NCBI GenBank assembly: GCA_965140365.1
Contig: OZ223196.1
Origin: Hydrogenovibrio sp965140365
Lineage (GTDB): Bacteria; Pseudomonadota; Gammaproteobacteria; Thiomicrospirales; Thiomicrospiraceae
Length of the DNA: 64,000 nucleotides
Strand: one strand, 5' to 3'
Under the pieces are notes generated by a model that was given only the letters and a program-made list of their open reading frames with translations, was not told where the DNA came from and did no database searches. Below, piece after piece: positions 1 through 8,218 of this stretch (positions are counted from its first letter, which is position 1; each line of letters opens with the position of its first letter). The position numbers were made by a program, and so were the translations under genes.

Positions 1-765
1 GACCGTGCGCGTCAGCTGACCAAAGCGTTCATCTTCGACGACTTCGAAGATTTCCATCGCTGCAACACCCCGGTTCTATCGGCTTTCGTCACCTTAACGG
101 AATACAAAAAGAATTTCGAAAAATTCGGCGCCTTAATTGCCTATCGCCCAACCAAGCTACGCAACACTTTCGGTGAATACGTTGCCAAGCAAGGCTTAAA
201 GCAACTGCGCATTGCCGAAACCGAAAAATACGCTCACGTCACTTTCTTCTTCAACGGTGGCGTGGAAGAGCCCAACGATGGTGAAGACCGAATCCTCGTC
301 AACTCGCCAAAAGTCGCGACCTACGACTTGCAACCGGAAATGAGCTTACCGGAAGTCAAAGCCAAACTCATCGAAGCCATCAATAGCGGGAAGTACGATA
401 CCTTTATCTGTAACATTGCGAATCCAGACATGGTCGGGCATACTGGTAACTTCGACGCCTGCATCAAAGCGGCAGAAGCCGTCGACGAAGCTCTTGGAGA
501 AATCCTCGCCACCCTCAAAGCCGCCGGTGGTGAAGCCATTGTCACCGCCGACCATGGTAATATGGAAATGTTATTCAACGAAGAAACCGGCAAGCCGGTC
601 ACATCGCATACAACGTTCCCGGTTCCGTTAGTCTATGTCGGAGACAGAGACTACCCACTGAAAACCGGCGGAGCCTTATGCGACGTCATGCCAACCTTGC
701 TGGACATGATGGGCGTGGCAAAACCCGAAGAGATGACAGGTTCCTCTTTAATCGACAAAGGGTAA
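1..765 (+). CDS. gpmI: 2,3-bisphosphoglycerate-independent phosphoglycerate mutase, 3' part
   Basis: The frame is open from the first base of the window, so the gene starts upstream; 254 C-terminal residues are present, about half of a typical GpmI (~510 aa). The enzyme interconverts 3- and 2-phosphoglycerate in the cytoplasm (glycolysis/gluconeogenesis) using two metal ions. Family signatures visible are DRARQLTKAF at the window start, RIAETEKYAHVTFFFNGG, MVGHTGNF and the metal-binding TADHGNMEM. An internal ATG at 262 is not the start, because conserved sequence continues in frame upstream of it. A palindromic terminator follows 10 bp after the stop codon. Confidence 0.97.
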   Translation, partial: DRARQLTKAFIFDDFEDFHRCNTPVLSAFVTLTEYKKNFEKFGALIAYRPTKLRNTFGEYVAKQGLKQLRIAETEKYAHVTFFFNGGVEEPNDGEDRILVNSPKVATYDLQPEMSLPEVKAKLIEAINSGKYDTFICNIANPDMVGHTGNFDACIKAAEAVDEALGEILATLKAAGGEAIVTADHGNMEMLFNEETGKPVTSHTTFPVPLVYVGDRDYPLKTGGALCDVMPTLLDMMGVAKPEEMTGSSLIDKG

Positions 766-774
766 TAAAACCAT

Positions 775-800
775 GAAAACGACCAGGCCTGGTCGTTTTC
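775..800. terminator. Perfect 26-bp palindromic terminator built on CCAGGCCTGG
   Basis: Both 13-base arms are exactly complementary (centre between 787 and 788). The core is CCAGGCCTGG at 783-792, flanked by GAAAACGA/TCGTTTTC. It lies directly after gpmI, and the TTTT in the right arm provides a short U-run. It is symmetrical, so it could act on either strand. Confidence 0.75.
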
Positions 801-883
801 AATCATCACAAAACCCTTCAACCTGCCCGTCTTACCCGTTTATCGGTCACTAACACTTCCGCCAGGAAAGCGAGCCCGAAACA

Positions 884-912
884 TTGCGTTCAAGCCGCTA
901 AAAAAGTATAAT
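884..912 (+). promoter_or_regulatory. Sigma-70 type promoter for gltBD
   Basis: A -35 TTGCGT (884-889) and a perfect -10 TATAAT (907-912) are separated by 17 bp. The predicted start would give a leader of about 100 nt before gltB. The rest of 801-1016 holds no recognisable gene; an AGGA ribosome site lies just before the gltB ATG. Confidence 0.65.
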
Positions 913-1016
913 TTCGCACCATTTTAAATTTTTCGCACTCAGACACCCAAAAGTACCCCCAAAAAGTGCTTTTATAACAAGACGTTATAAATGTTTACAG
1001 ACAGGAAAACTGAATT

Positions 1017-4000
1017 ATGAATTCACTCAACAGCTTACAAGGACTCTATTCACCCGAATTTGAAAGAGAGAACTGCGGGTTTGGCATGATCGCCCAAATG
1101 GACGACAAGCCCAGCCACTGGGCGCTTCAAACAGCCATCGAGTCCTTAGCCAATATGACACACCGTGGTGGCGTCGCGGCGGACTGCTGTACGGGAGACG
1201 GCTGTGGTCTATTGATTAAAAAGCCCGATTCCTTCTTGCGCGAAGAAGCCAAATCATTGGGTATGACCCTGTCTGATAACTACGCCTGCGGGATGATCTT
1301 CTTAAACCAAGAAGCCGACAAAGCCGCCTTGGCGAAAAAGACGCTGGAAGAGCTGTTGACCAATAAAGGCTTGGAAGTTTGCGGCTGGCGTAAAGTGCCG
1401 GTCGCCTCACATGTTTTGGGTGAACAGGCCACGGGTATGGAGCCGTTAATCGAACAAATCTTCATCAACGCGCCGACCGACATGAGCGATGCCGATTTTA
1501 ACCGCTTACTGTTCGTTGCCCGCCGTAAAACCGAAATGGTCATCGAACCAAATGACCCGACTTTCTACATCGCTTCCTTACACAGCCAGTTAGTTTCGTA
1601 CAAAGGCCTGGTGATGCCGAGAGAACTGCCGGAATTTTATCTGGATTTAAAACAAGACCGTTTTGAATCTTCATTGATTTCTTACCACCAACGCTTCTCA
1701 ACCAACACCTTGCCGCAATGGCGTTTGGCGCAACCTTTCCGCTTCCTGGCCCACAATGGTGAATTGAACACTATTAAAGGGAATCGTAACTGGGCACTGG
1801 CACGCCAAAGTAAATTTGAAACGCCGTTGATTCCGGATCTGGCCAGCTTGAAGCCGCTGGTTGCACAAGAAGGTTCCGACTCCAACTCATTGGATAACAT
1901 GCTGGAAGTCCTGATGATGGGCGACATGCCGGTTTTCCAAGCCCTGCGTTTGTTGATTCCGCCGGCTTGGCAGAACATGCCACACATGGACCCGGACCTG
2001 AAAGCCTTCCTAGAATACAATTCCATGCACATGGAACCGTGGGACGGGCCGGCCGGCATGGTTATCAACACCGGTAAATACGCTATTTGTGGTGTCGACC
2101 GTAACGGCCTGCGCCCGACACGTTATGTCGTCACCAAGGATCGTCACATCACCTTTGCATCGGAAATCGGGGTATACAACTACCCAGCCGAAGATGTGGT
2201 TGAAAAAGGCCGCCTGAAGCCAGGCCAAGTGATTGCCGTGGACATGGAAGCCGGTCGCCTTCTGAAACCGGAAGACATCGACAACGGCTTGAAAAATGCC
2301 AAACCCTATCGCGAATGGATGGATAAAGGCTACATGCGTTTGGAAGAACGCTTGGACGCCGAAGCCCACATCTCTGACTGGGATAACGACACGGCTGACG
2401 TTTACCAAAAATACTACCAAGTGTCGTTTGAAGAACGCGATCAGGTCATTCGTGTCTTGGCCGAATCCAGCCAAGAAGCCACTGGTTCCATGGGGGATGA
2501 TGCGCCATTACCGGTTTTCTCACGTAAAGAACGTTCCGTGTTCGACTACTTCCGTCAAATGTTCGCGCAGGTCACCAATCCGCCGATTGACCCTTTGCGT
2601 GAAAACATCGTTATGTCATTGAACACCTGTTTCGGTCGCGAGTTGAACATGTTCGACGAAGGCGAAGCGCATGCGCGTCGCTTGGAATCACAATCTCCGA
2701 TTCTGTCGCCGTCCATGATGAGACAACTCACCGGACTGGTCGATGAAAACTATCAAAACCAGCGTATTTCACTCCATTACAACCCGGAAGAAAAAGCGCT
2801 CAAGCAAGCCATTATTGATATGTGCGACGAAACGGTTGCAGCCGTTAAAAACGGGATTTCTTTATTGATCCTAAGCGACCTGAACATCGAAAAAGGATTG
2901 ATCACCATTCCATCGGCCATGGCGACCGGTGCCGTCCACCACCGTTTAATCGCTGAAGGATTGCGTCCTGAAGCCAATATCATCGTTGAAACCGGTGCCG
3001 CTCGCGACCCGCATCACTTTGCGGTCTTGTTCGGCTATGGTGCCACCGCCGTCTATCCTTACTTGGCTTATGAAACCATTCAAGACATGATCCGCAGTAA
3101 AGAACTGGATGAAAAAGTCGGCATCGATGCCTACATCAAAAACTACCGTAAAGGCTTGAACAAAGGTCTGTACAAAATTCTGTCGAAAATGGGGATTTCC
3201 ACCATCACCTCCTACCGTGGCTCCCAATTGTTTGAAGCCGTTGGTTTAAGCAAGGAAATCGTCGATTTGTGCTTCAAAGGCACACCAACCCGTATTGAAG
3301 GGACCCGTTTCGACAACCTGGAAACCGACCTGATTAAAACGGCGAAAAACGCCTTCAACCCTCGTAAATTTTTGCAGCCGGGCGGCTTGTTGAAGTACGT
3401 ACACGGCGGCGAATACCACGCCTACAACCCGGATGTGGTCAACTATTTGCGTGATGCCGTGCAAAAAGGCGACCAGGTGGCTTACGATAAATTTGCAAAA
3501 TTGGTGAACGAGCGCCCGGCCATGACTGTCCGCGACCTGATCACTTTTAAAGACAATCTGCCATCCATCGACATCAACGAAGTGGAACCGATCGAATCCA
3601 TCTTCAAACGTTTCGACTCGGCCGGGATTTCTCTAGGCGCCCTATCGCCGGAGGCTCACGAAGCCTTGGCCATTGCCATGAACCGCATCGGCGCACGCTC
3701 TAACTCGGGCGAAGGCGCAGAAGATCCATCACGTTACGGCACTGAAAAGATGTCCAAAATCAAGCAGATTGCCTCCGGGCGCTTTGGTGTTACCGCGCAT
3801 TACCTGCGTAATGCCGAAGTTCTGCAAATCAAGGTCGCACAAGGCGCGAAACCAGGTGAAGGTGGACAATTACCGGGACATAAAGTCGATGCTACCATCG
3901 CGCGGCTACGTCATTCCGTGGAAGGCGTCACCTTGATTTCGCCACCGCCACATCACGACATCTACTCGATTGAAGACTTGGCGCAGTTGATTTTCGACTT

Positions 4001-5498
4001 GAAGCAAGTTAATCCAAACGCACTGGTATCGGTCAAACTGGTTGCAGAACCGGGTGTCGGCACCATCGCGGCCGGTGTCGCAAAAGCTTATGCCGACCTG
4101 ATTACCATTTCCGGCTACGATGGAGGAACCGGGGCCAGCCCGATTACCTCGGTGAAATATGCCGGTAACCCATTTGAAATGGGCTTGGTCGAAGCGCACC
4201 AGGTGCTGAGAGCCAACGATTTGCGTGGCCAAGTCATTTTGCAAGCCGACGGCGGTTTGAAAACCGGTCTCGACGTTGTCAAAGCCGCTATTCTAGGAGC
4301 CGAATCCTTTGGCTTCGGTACGGCACCGATGATTGCACTCGGGTGTAAATACCTGCGCATCTGTCACTTAAATACCTGTGCGGTAGGCGTTGCAACTCAG
4401 GACGAGCGTTTACGTAAAGAACACTTCATCGGTTTGCCGGAGATGGTCGTCAATTATTTCCGCTTTGTCGCTGAAGAAACACGTGAATGGCTCGCCAAAC
4501 TGGGCGTGGCCCGCTTGGAAGATCTCGTGGGACGTGTCGATTTGTTGAAAAAAATCGAGCAGCCGCTGACTGATAAGCAGCGCAACATTGATTTAAGCGC
4601 GATCATTTCCGACGGCGGTGTCGACGCGAGCAAGCCACAGACCGTTCAAGTCGACCGTAACAACCCTTGGGACGATGGGCATATTGCTGAAGAAATCGTC
4701 AAAGAAGTGTTACCGGCGATTGAAAACAAATCCGGCGGCGAGTTCTCTTTCCAATTGGTGAACACGGCCCGTTCCATCGGTGCACGCGTTTCAGGTGAAA
4801 TTGCTCAACGCTACGGCAACCACGGCATGAAAGCTCAGCCGATCACCTTGAAACTGTCCGGCATTGCCGGACAGTCTTTCGGGGTATTCAATGTGGATGG
4901 TCTAAATCTGCATTTGGAAGGCGATGCCAACGATTATGTCGGTAAAGGCATGGCCGGTGGGGAAATCGTCATTCGTCCATCGGAAAAACGCGCATTCGAC
5001 CCTCATACAACGCCGATTGTCGGCAATACTTGTCTATACGGCGCCACCGGCGGGAAACTGTTGGCAAACGGAACCGGCGGCGAACGTTTCGCTGTCCGTA
5101 ACTCCGGTGCCGTCGCCGTTGTAGAAGGCTTGGGAGACCACGGCTGCGAATACATGACCGGCGGGACCGTGGTCAGCCTTGGCTCTGTCGGGGTGAACTT
5201 CGGTGCAGGCATGTCGGGAGGCATGGCGTTCATCCTCGACTTGGATCGAACGTTACCGGACCGCTTAAACACTGAGATGGTTGAAGCGATTCGTATCGAT
5301 ACAGAGTCGACCGAAGCTTACCGTATTTACTTGCGCGATCTCTTAACGGAATACGTCAAAAAAACTGGCAGCGACTTTGGCCGTGAAGTATTGAACGACT
5401 TCAGTCGCTATCTGCATAACTTCTGGCTAGTAAAATCCAGAGCCATTGGTGTCGACAAACTATTGGATCTATTTGCTAACTGTGGTGATGGAGAGTAA
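1017..5498 (+). CDS. gltB: Glutamate synthase (NADPH), large (alpha) subunit
   Basis: 1493 aa, a normal length for GltB. It makes two glutamates from glutamine and 2-oxoglutarate with GltD. The N-terminal type-II amidotransferase nucleophile is Cys20 (ERENCGFGM) after a 19-residue propeptide that must be removed. The central domain leads into the FMN-binding synthase domain (GAEDPSRYG near residue 900), with the 3Fe-4S cysteines in CKYLRICHLNTC near residue 1110. The C-terminal GXGXG domain forms a glycine-rich beta-helix. An AGGA site precedes the ATG. gltD follows after 11 bp, so the pair is an operon. No truncation or frameshift is seen. Confidence 0.98.
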   Translation: MNSLNSLQGLYSPEFERENCGFGMIAQMDDKPSHWALQTAIESLANMTHRGGVAADCCTGDGCGLLIKKPDSFLREEAKSLGMTLSDNYACGMIFLNQEADKAALAKKTLEELLTNKGLEVCGWRKVPVASHVLGEQATGMEPLIEQIFINAPTDMSDADFNRLLFVARRKTEMVIEPNDPTFYIASLHSQLVSYKGLVMPRELPEFYLDLKQDRFESSLISYHQRFSTNTLPQWRLAQPFRFLAHNGELNTIKGNRNWALARQSKFETPLIPDLASLKPLVAQEGSDSNSLDNMLEVLMMGDMPVFQALRLLIPPAWQNMPHMDPDLKAFLEYNSMHMEPWDGPAGMVINTGKYAICGVDRNGLRPTRYVVTKDRHITFASEIGVYNYPAEDVVEKGRLKPGQVIAVDMEAGRLLKPEDIDNGLKNAKPYREWMDKGYMRLEERLDAEAHISDWDNDTADVYQKYYQVSFEERDQVIRVLAESSQEATGSMGDDAPLPVFSRKERSVFDYFRQMFAQVTNPPIDPLRENIVMSLNTCFGRELNMFDEGEAHARRLESQSPILSPSMMRQLTGLVDENYQNQRISLHYNPEEKALKQAIIDMCDETVAAVKNGISLLILSDLNIEKGLITIPSAMATGAVHHRLIAEGLRPEANIIVETGAARDPHHFAVLFGYGATAVYPYLAYETIQDMIRSKELDEKVGIDAYIKNYRKGLNKGLYKILSKMGISTITSYRGSQLFEAVGLSKEIVDLCFKGTPTRIEGTRFDNLETDLIKTAKNAFNPRKFLQPGGLLKYVHGGEYHAYNPDVVNYLRDAVQKGDQVAYDKFAKLVNERPAMTVRDLITFKDNLPSIDINEVEPIESIFKRFDSAGISLGALSPEAHEALAIAMNRIGARSNSGEGAEDPSRYGTEKMSKIKQIASGRFGVTAHYLRNAEVLQIKVAQGAKPGEGGQLPGHKVDATIARLRHSVEGVTLISPPPHHDIYSIEDLAQLIFDLKQVNPNALVSVKLVAEPGVGTIAAGVAKAYADLITISGYDGGTGASPITSVKYAGNPFEMGLVEAHQVLRANDLRGQVILQADGGLKTGLDVVKAAILGAESFGFGTAPMIALGCKYLRICHLNTCAVGVATQDERLRKEHFIGLPEMVVNYFRFVAEETREWLAKLGVARLEDLVGRVDLLKKIEQPLTDKQRNIDLSAIISDGGVDASKPQTVQVDRNNPWDDGHIAEEIVKEVLPAIENKSGGEFSFQLVNTARSIGARVSGEIAQRYGNHGMKAQPITLKLSGIAGQSFGVFNVDGLNLHLEGDANDYVGKGMAGGEIVIRPSEKRAFDPHTTPIVGNTCLYGATGGKLLANGTGGERFAVRNSGAVAVVEGLGDHGCEYMTGGTVVSLGSVGVNFGAGMSGGMAFILDLDRTLPDRLNTEMVEAIRIDTESTEAYRIYLRDLLTEYVKKTGSDFGREVLNDFSRYLHNFWLVKSRAIGVDKLLDLFANCGDGE

Positions 5499-5509
5499 GG
5501 GAGCGAATC

Positions 5510-6922
5510 ATGGGAAATGTAAGACAATTTTTAGAACTTGATCGACAGCTTCCGTCCAAAAAAGAGGCGATGGAGCGTAAACAAAACTTCGAGGAAATCT
5601 ATACGGAGTTCACACCGGCCCACGCCCAAGCTCAAGCCGACCGCTGTTTGCATTGTGGTAACCCTTATTGCGAATGGGCCTGCCCTGTGCATAACTACAT
5701 TCCAAACTGGTTAAAGCTGGTTTCAGAAGGCAATATCATCGAAGCGGCTGAATTATCACACCAAACCAACTCCTTACCGGAGATGTGCGGTCGTATCTGT
5801 CCGCAAGACCGTTTGTGTGAAGAAGCCTGTACTTTGGAAGACACCAACTTCGGTGCCGTCACCATTGGCGCGGTGGAAAAATACATTACCGACACGGCCA
5901 CCAGCATGGGTTGGACACCCAGCCTGGATAACATCACCATGACGGATAAAAAGGTTGCCATTGTGGGCTCCGGTCCAGCAGGCCTAGGGTGTGCCGACAT
6001 TTTAATTCGTAACGGCGTCAAGCCTGTGGTGTTCGAAAAAGAACAAGAAATCGGTGGTTTATTGACCTTCGGTATTCCTCAATTCAAACTCGATAAAGAC
6101 ATTGTTCTCAAACGTCGCAAGATCTTGGAAGGTATGGGGGCAGAGTTCCATTGTAATACCGAGATTGGAAAAGACATCGCCTTTGAGCAGCTTCTGAACG
6201 ACTACGATGCGGTTTTCCTAGGCATGGGAACTTACAAACCAATGGCCGGGCGCTTCCCGGGTGAAGACCTGCCACAGGTTTATAAAGCACTGGACTTCCT
6301 GATCGGCAACGTCAAACACGAGCTGGGGCTGAAGCAGTCACCGGAGCCATTTGTCTCCATGCAAGGCAAGCGCGTTGTCGTACTCGGTGGTGGCGATACA
6401 ACCATGGACTGTACCCGCACCTCAATTCGTCAAGGCGCGGACGAAGTCTTCTGTGTCTATCGTCGCGACGAAGCCAATATGCCTGGCTCCCGTGCCGAAG
6501 TGAAAAACGCGAAAGAAGAAGGCGTTCAGTTCAAGTTCAACCTGGCACCGGTCGAAGTCATCGCCGACAACGGCAACGTTTCAGGACTGAAAGTGATCGA
6601 AACCCGCATGGGAGAACCGGATGAAAACGGTCGTCGCCGTGCCGAGATGGTGGAAGGTTCCGAATACGTTATCGACTGTGATGCGGTCATTGTCGCCTTT
6701 GGCTTCCAACCCAACCCGCCGGAATGGTTCAAAGACCACAACATCGGACTAACGGATTGGCAAACCGTTTCAGCTCAAGAAGAAGCCGAGTACCCTTTCC
6801 AAACGTCAAACGAAAAAGTGTTTGCCGGTGGGGATATGGTTCGCGGCTCCAGTCTGGTGGTGCATGCCATTGCCGAAGGCCGAAAAGCGGCCGAAGGCAT
6901 TCTGGATTACTTGGACGTGTAA
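5510..6922 (+). CDS. gltD: Glutamate synthase (NADPH), small (beta) subunit
   Basis: 470 aa. It transfers electrons from NADPH via FAD and iron-sulfur clusters to GltB. Two N-terminal cysteine groups, C46-C49-C54-C58 and C93-C97-C103-C107, match the 4Fe-4S ligand pattern of GltD. An FAD-binding Rossmann motif GSGPAGLG lies at about residues 153-160, and a second dinucleotide motif (VVVLGGGDTTMD) binds NADPH. It is translated from an ATG 11 bp after gltB, preceded by GGGAG. A strong intrinsic terminator follows. Confidence 0.98.
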   Translation: MGNVRQFLELDRQLPSKKEAMERKQNFEEIYTEFTPAHAQAQADRCLHCGNPYCEWACPVHNYIPNWLKLVSEGNIIEAAELSHQTNSLPEMCGRICPQDRLCEEACTLEDTNFGAVTIGAVEKYITDTATSMGWTPSLDNITMTDKKVAIVGSGPAGLGCADILIRNGVKPVVFEKEQEIGGLLTFGIPQFKLDKDIVLKRRKILEGMGAEFHCNTEIGKDIAFEQLLNDYDAVFLGMGTYKPMAGRFPGEDLPQVYKALDFLIGNVKHELGLKQSPEPFVSMQGKRVVVLGGGDTTMDCTRTSIRQGADEVFCVYRRDEANMPGSRAEVKNAKEEGVQFKFNLAPVEVIADNGNVSGLKVIETRMGEPDENGRRRAEMVEGSEYVIDCDAVIVAFGFQPNPPEWFKDHNIGLTDWQTVSAQEEAEYPFQTSNEKVFAGGDMVRGSSLVVHAIAEGRKAAEGILDYLDV

Positions 6923-6948
6923 ATTCGGCCAAACCAACCACTCTAATA

Positions 6949-6976
6949 AAAAGGCCGTTTGAAACGGCCTTTTTTA
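6949..6976 (+). terminator. Intrinsic terminator after gltBD
   Basis: The arms AAGGCCGTTT (6951-6960) and AAACGGCCTT (6962-6971) form the stem and run straight into a T-tract. It is unrelated to the CCAGGCCTGG family. Confidence 0.85.
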
Positions 6977-7096
6977 TGCCTCATGCAAACCGCTCAATTT
7001 TCACTCCAGCAGCACACACTGCCCTATCCCCTTTTCTGAATGCTCGGCATAAAACATGCTTGTCAGGAGGCGGGAGACTGTTCTCTGGAGAATGTT

Positions 7097-7834
7097 ATGA
7101 CATCGATTACAAATACCGATTATGCTTTGTTGCTGCCGCAACAACACCCGTCCGCGCAAAGAAACTCACACTCCGCCGCGCCCATAACGGCCTCTGCGCC
7201 AAAACAAGATACGGTAACGCTTTCCGCGATGGGGCAAAAATTGGCAGCAGCTTCGGAAAGCCATCCGGCAAACCGGCAAATTCTGCCTGCTGAAACGGCC
7301 GACCAAACCATTCAGTATCGGAATATCGGCGGCTTGAAAATCGCCGTTTCCGGCCACGATTACGATATGAGCCTGCCTGGTCGCTTTTCGAACCATTCAT
7401 CACAACTCAGCACTCGCGATTTCAATGACTGGTTAGCCAACAATCCGGATAAAATCAGTAAGACAGGTCTGCAGGAACTGGACGCGACCCCAATTACCAA
7501 AGCCGATCGATGGGAAGCCCCGCAATCCATGAGTTGGAATTCGCTTTTCGTGTCGGGGCGCAGTATTGAACAGCAACTCGCTGAGAAATCGGAAGAATTT
7601 GCCAGTTTAATACAAACCACTAAGCAACTTCAGCAGGAATACGGTTCGGACATTAAGCTGGCCCATGATCCGAACACCCAAAGCTATATCATGCTCAAGC
7701 CGGGCGATAATTTTTATGATAGTGTGCAAACCGCTGATGAAGCACTGGACAACTTCCGAAGCTATCTCTTCCATGCCGGAAGATCATCCTCAGCCATCGA
7801 CCAGATTTTCAGTCAGCACGGCATTGACCTTTAG
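7097..7834 (+). CDS. Hypothetical protein, 245 aa
   Basis: I do not recognise a family. The start at 7097 is preferred over an in-frame ATG at 7040 because GGAGA sits about 8 nt upstream of it. The protein is soluble, with no signal peptide or membrane segment. The N-terminal ~75 residues are low-complexity (Gln/Ser/Ala/Pro) and contain TVTLSAMGQKLA, which resembles short LS-type motifs found near the termini of some flagellar and regulatory proteins (weak resemblance only). The C-terminal half is more ordered and ends IDQIFSQHGIDL. It is a single-gene unit, isolated by a terminator on each side, so context gives no function. Confidence 0.6.
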   Translation: MTSITNTDYALLLPQQHPSAQRNSHSAAPITASAPKQDTVTLSAMGQKLAAASESHPANRQILPAETADQTIQYRNIGGLKIAVSGHDYDMSLPGRFSNHSSQLSTRDFNDWLANNPDKISKTGLQELDATPITKADRWEAPQSMSWNSLFVSGRSIEQQLAEKSEEFASLIQTTKQLQQEYGSDIKLAHDPNTQSYIMLKPGDNFYDSVQTADEALDNFRSYLFHAGRSSSAIDQIFSQHGIDL

Positions 7835-7871
7835 GCGTCAGTTCGCATTGAATAGAATTTTTTGAATAGCG

Positions 7872-7899
7872 CCAAAATGACCAGGCCTGGTCATTTTGG
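7872..7899. terminator. Perfect 28-bp palindromic bidirectional terminator
   Basis: Both 14-base arms are exactly complementary around the core CCAGGCCTGG (7881-7890). It separates two convergent genes. The right arm (7891-7899) also encodes the last two codons and the stop codon of ccoS on the minus strand, so coding sequence and terminator overlap. Confidence 0.8.
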
Positions 7900-8205
7900 T
7901 GTATTTGTGGGATTGTCGGAGATTGCAGCCTCTGTCATGGCATCATGTCTAGACGGCTTGATTTCAGACGGCGATGACACCTCTCCACCACCTGAGGCGG
8001 ATTCTTGCCGGCCCTCAACAGGCTCAGATTCGTCGTCGGCTTCCTTTTTTTTCAACTCTTCATCGAATTCGTCATCCATAAAGATACTGTTGGCCGCGCC
8101 ATCCAAATCATCAAACTGCCCCGATTTTGCCATCCAGATAAACACCACCACGACCAGAAAGCCGAACAACAACATCATTGGAATTAAGCCAAATACAACG
8201 TCCAT
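7891..8205 (-). CDS. ccoS: cbb3-type cytochrome oxidase assembly protein CcoS
   Basis: 104 aa. CcoS is a small inner-membrane protein needed for cofactor (heme b/copper) insertion during cbb3 oxidase maturation. One N-terminal membrane helix (FGLIPMMLLFGFLVVVVFIWMAKSGQFDDLD) matches the CcoS family. A long acidic, Ser/Pro-rich C-terminal tail of about 60 residues makes it roughly twice the usual length. It is the last gene of the ccoGHIS maturation set, 13 bp after ccoI, with GGAAAGG as ribosome site. Its stop codon is inside the terminator palindrome. Confidence 0.9.
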   Translation of the reverse strand: MDVVFGLIPMMLLFGFLVVVVFIWMAKSGQFDDLDGAANSIFMDDEFDEELKKKEADDESEPVEGRQESASGGGEVSSPSEIKPSRHDAMTEAAISDNPTNTPK

Positions 8206-8218
8206 TTTACCTTTCCTC

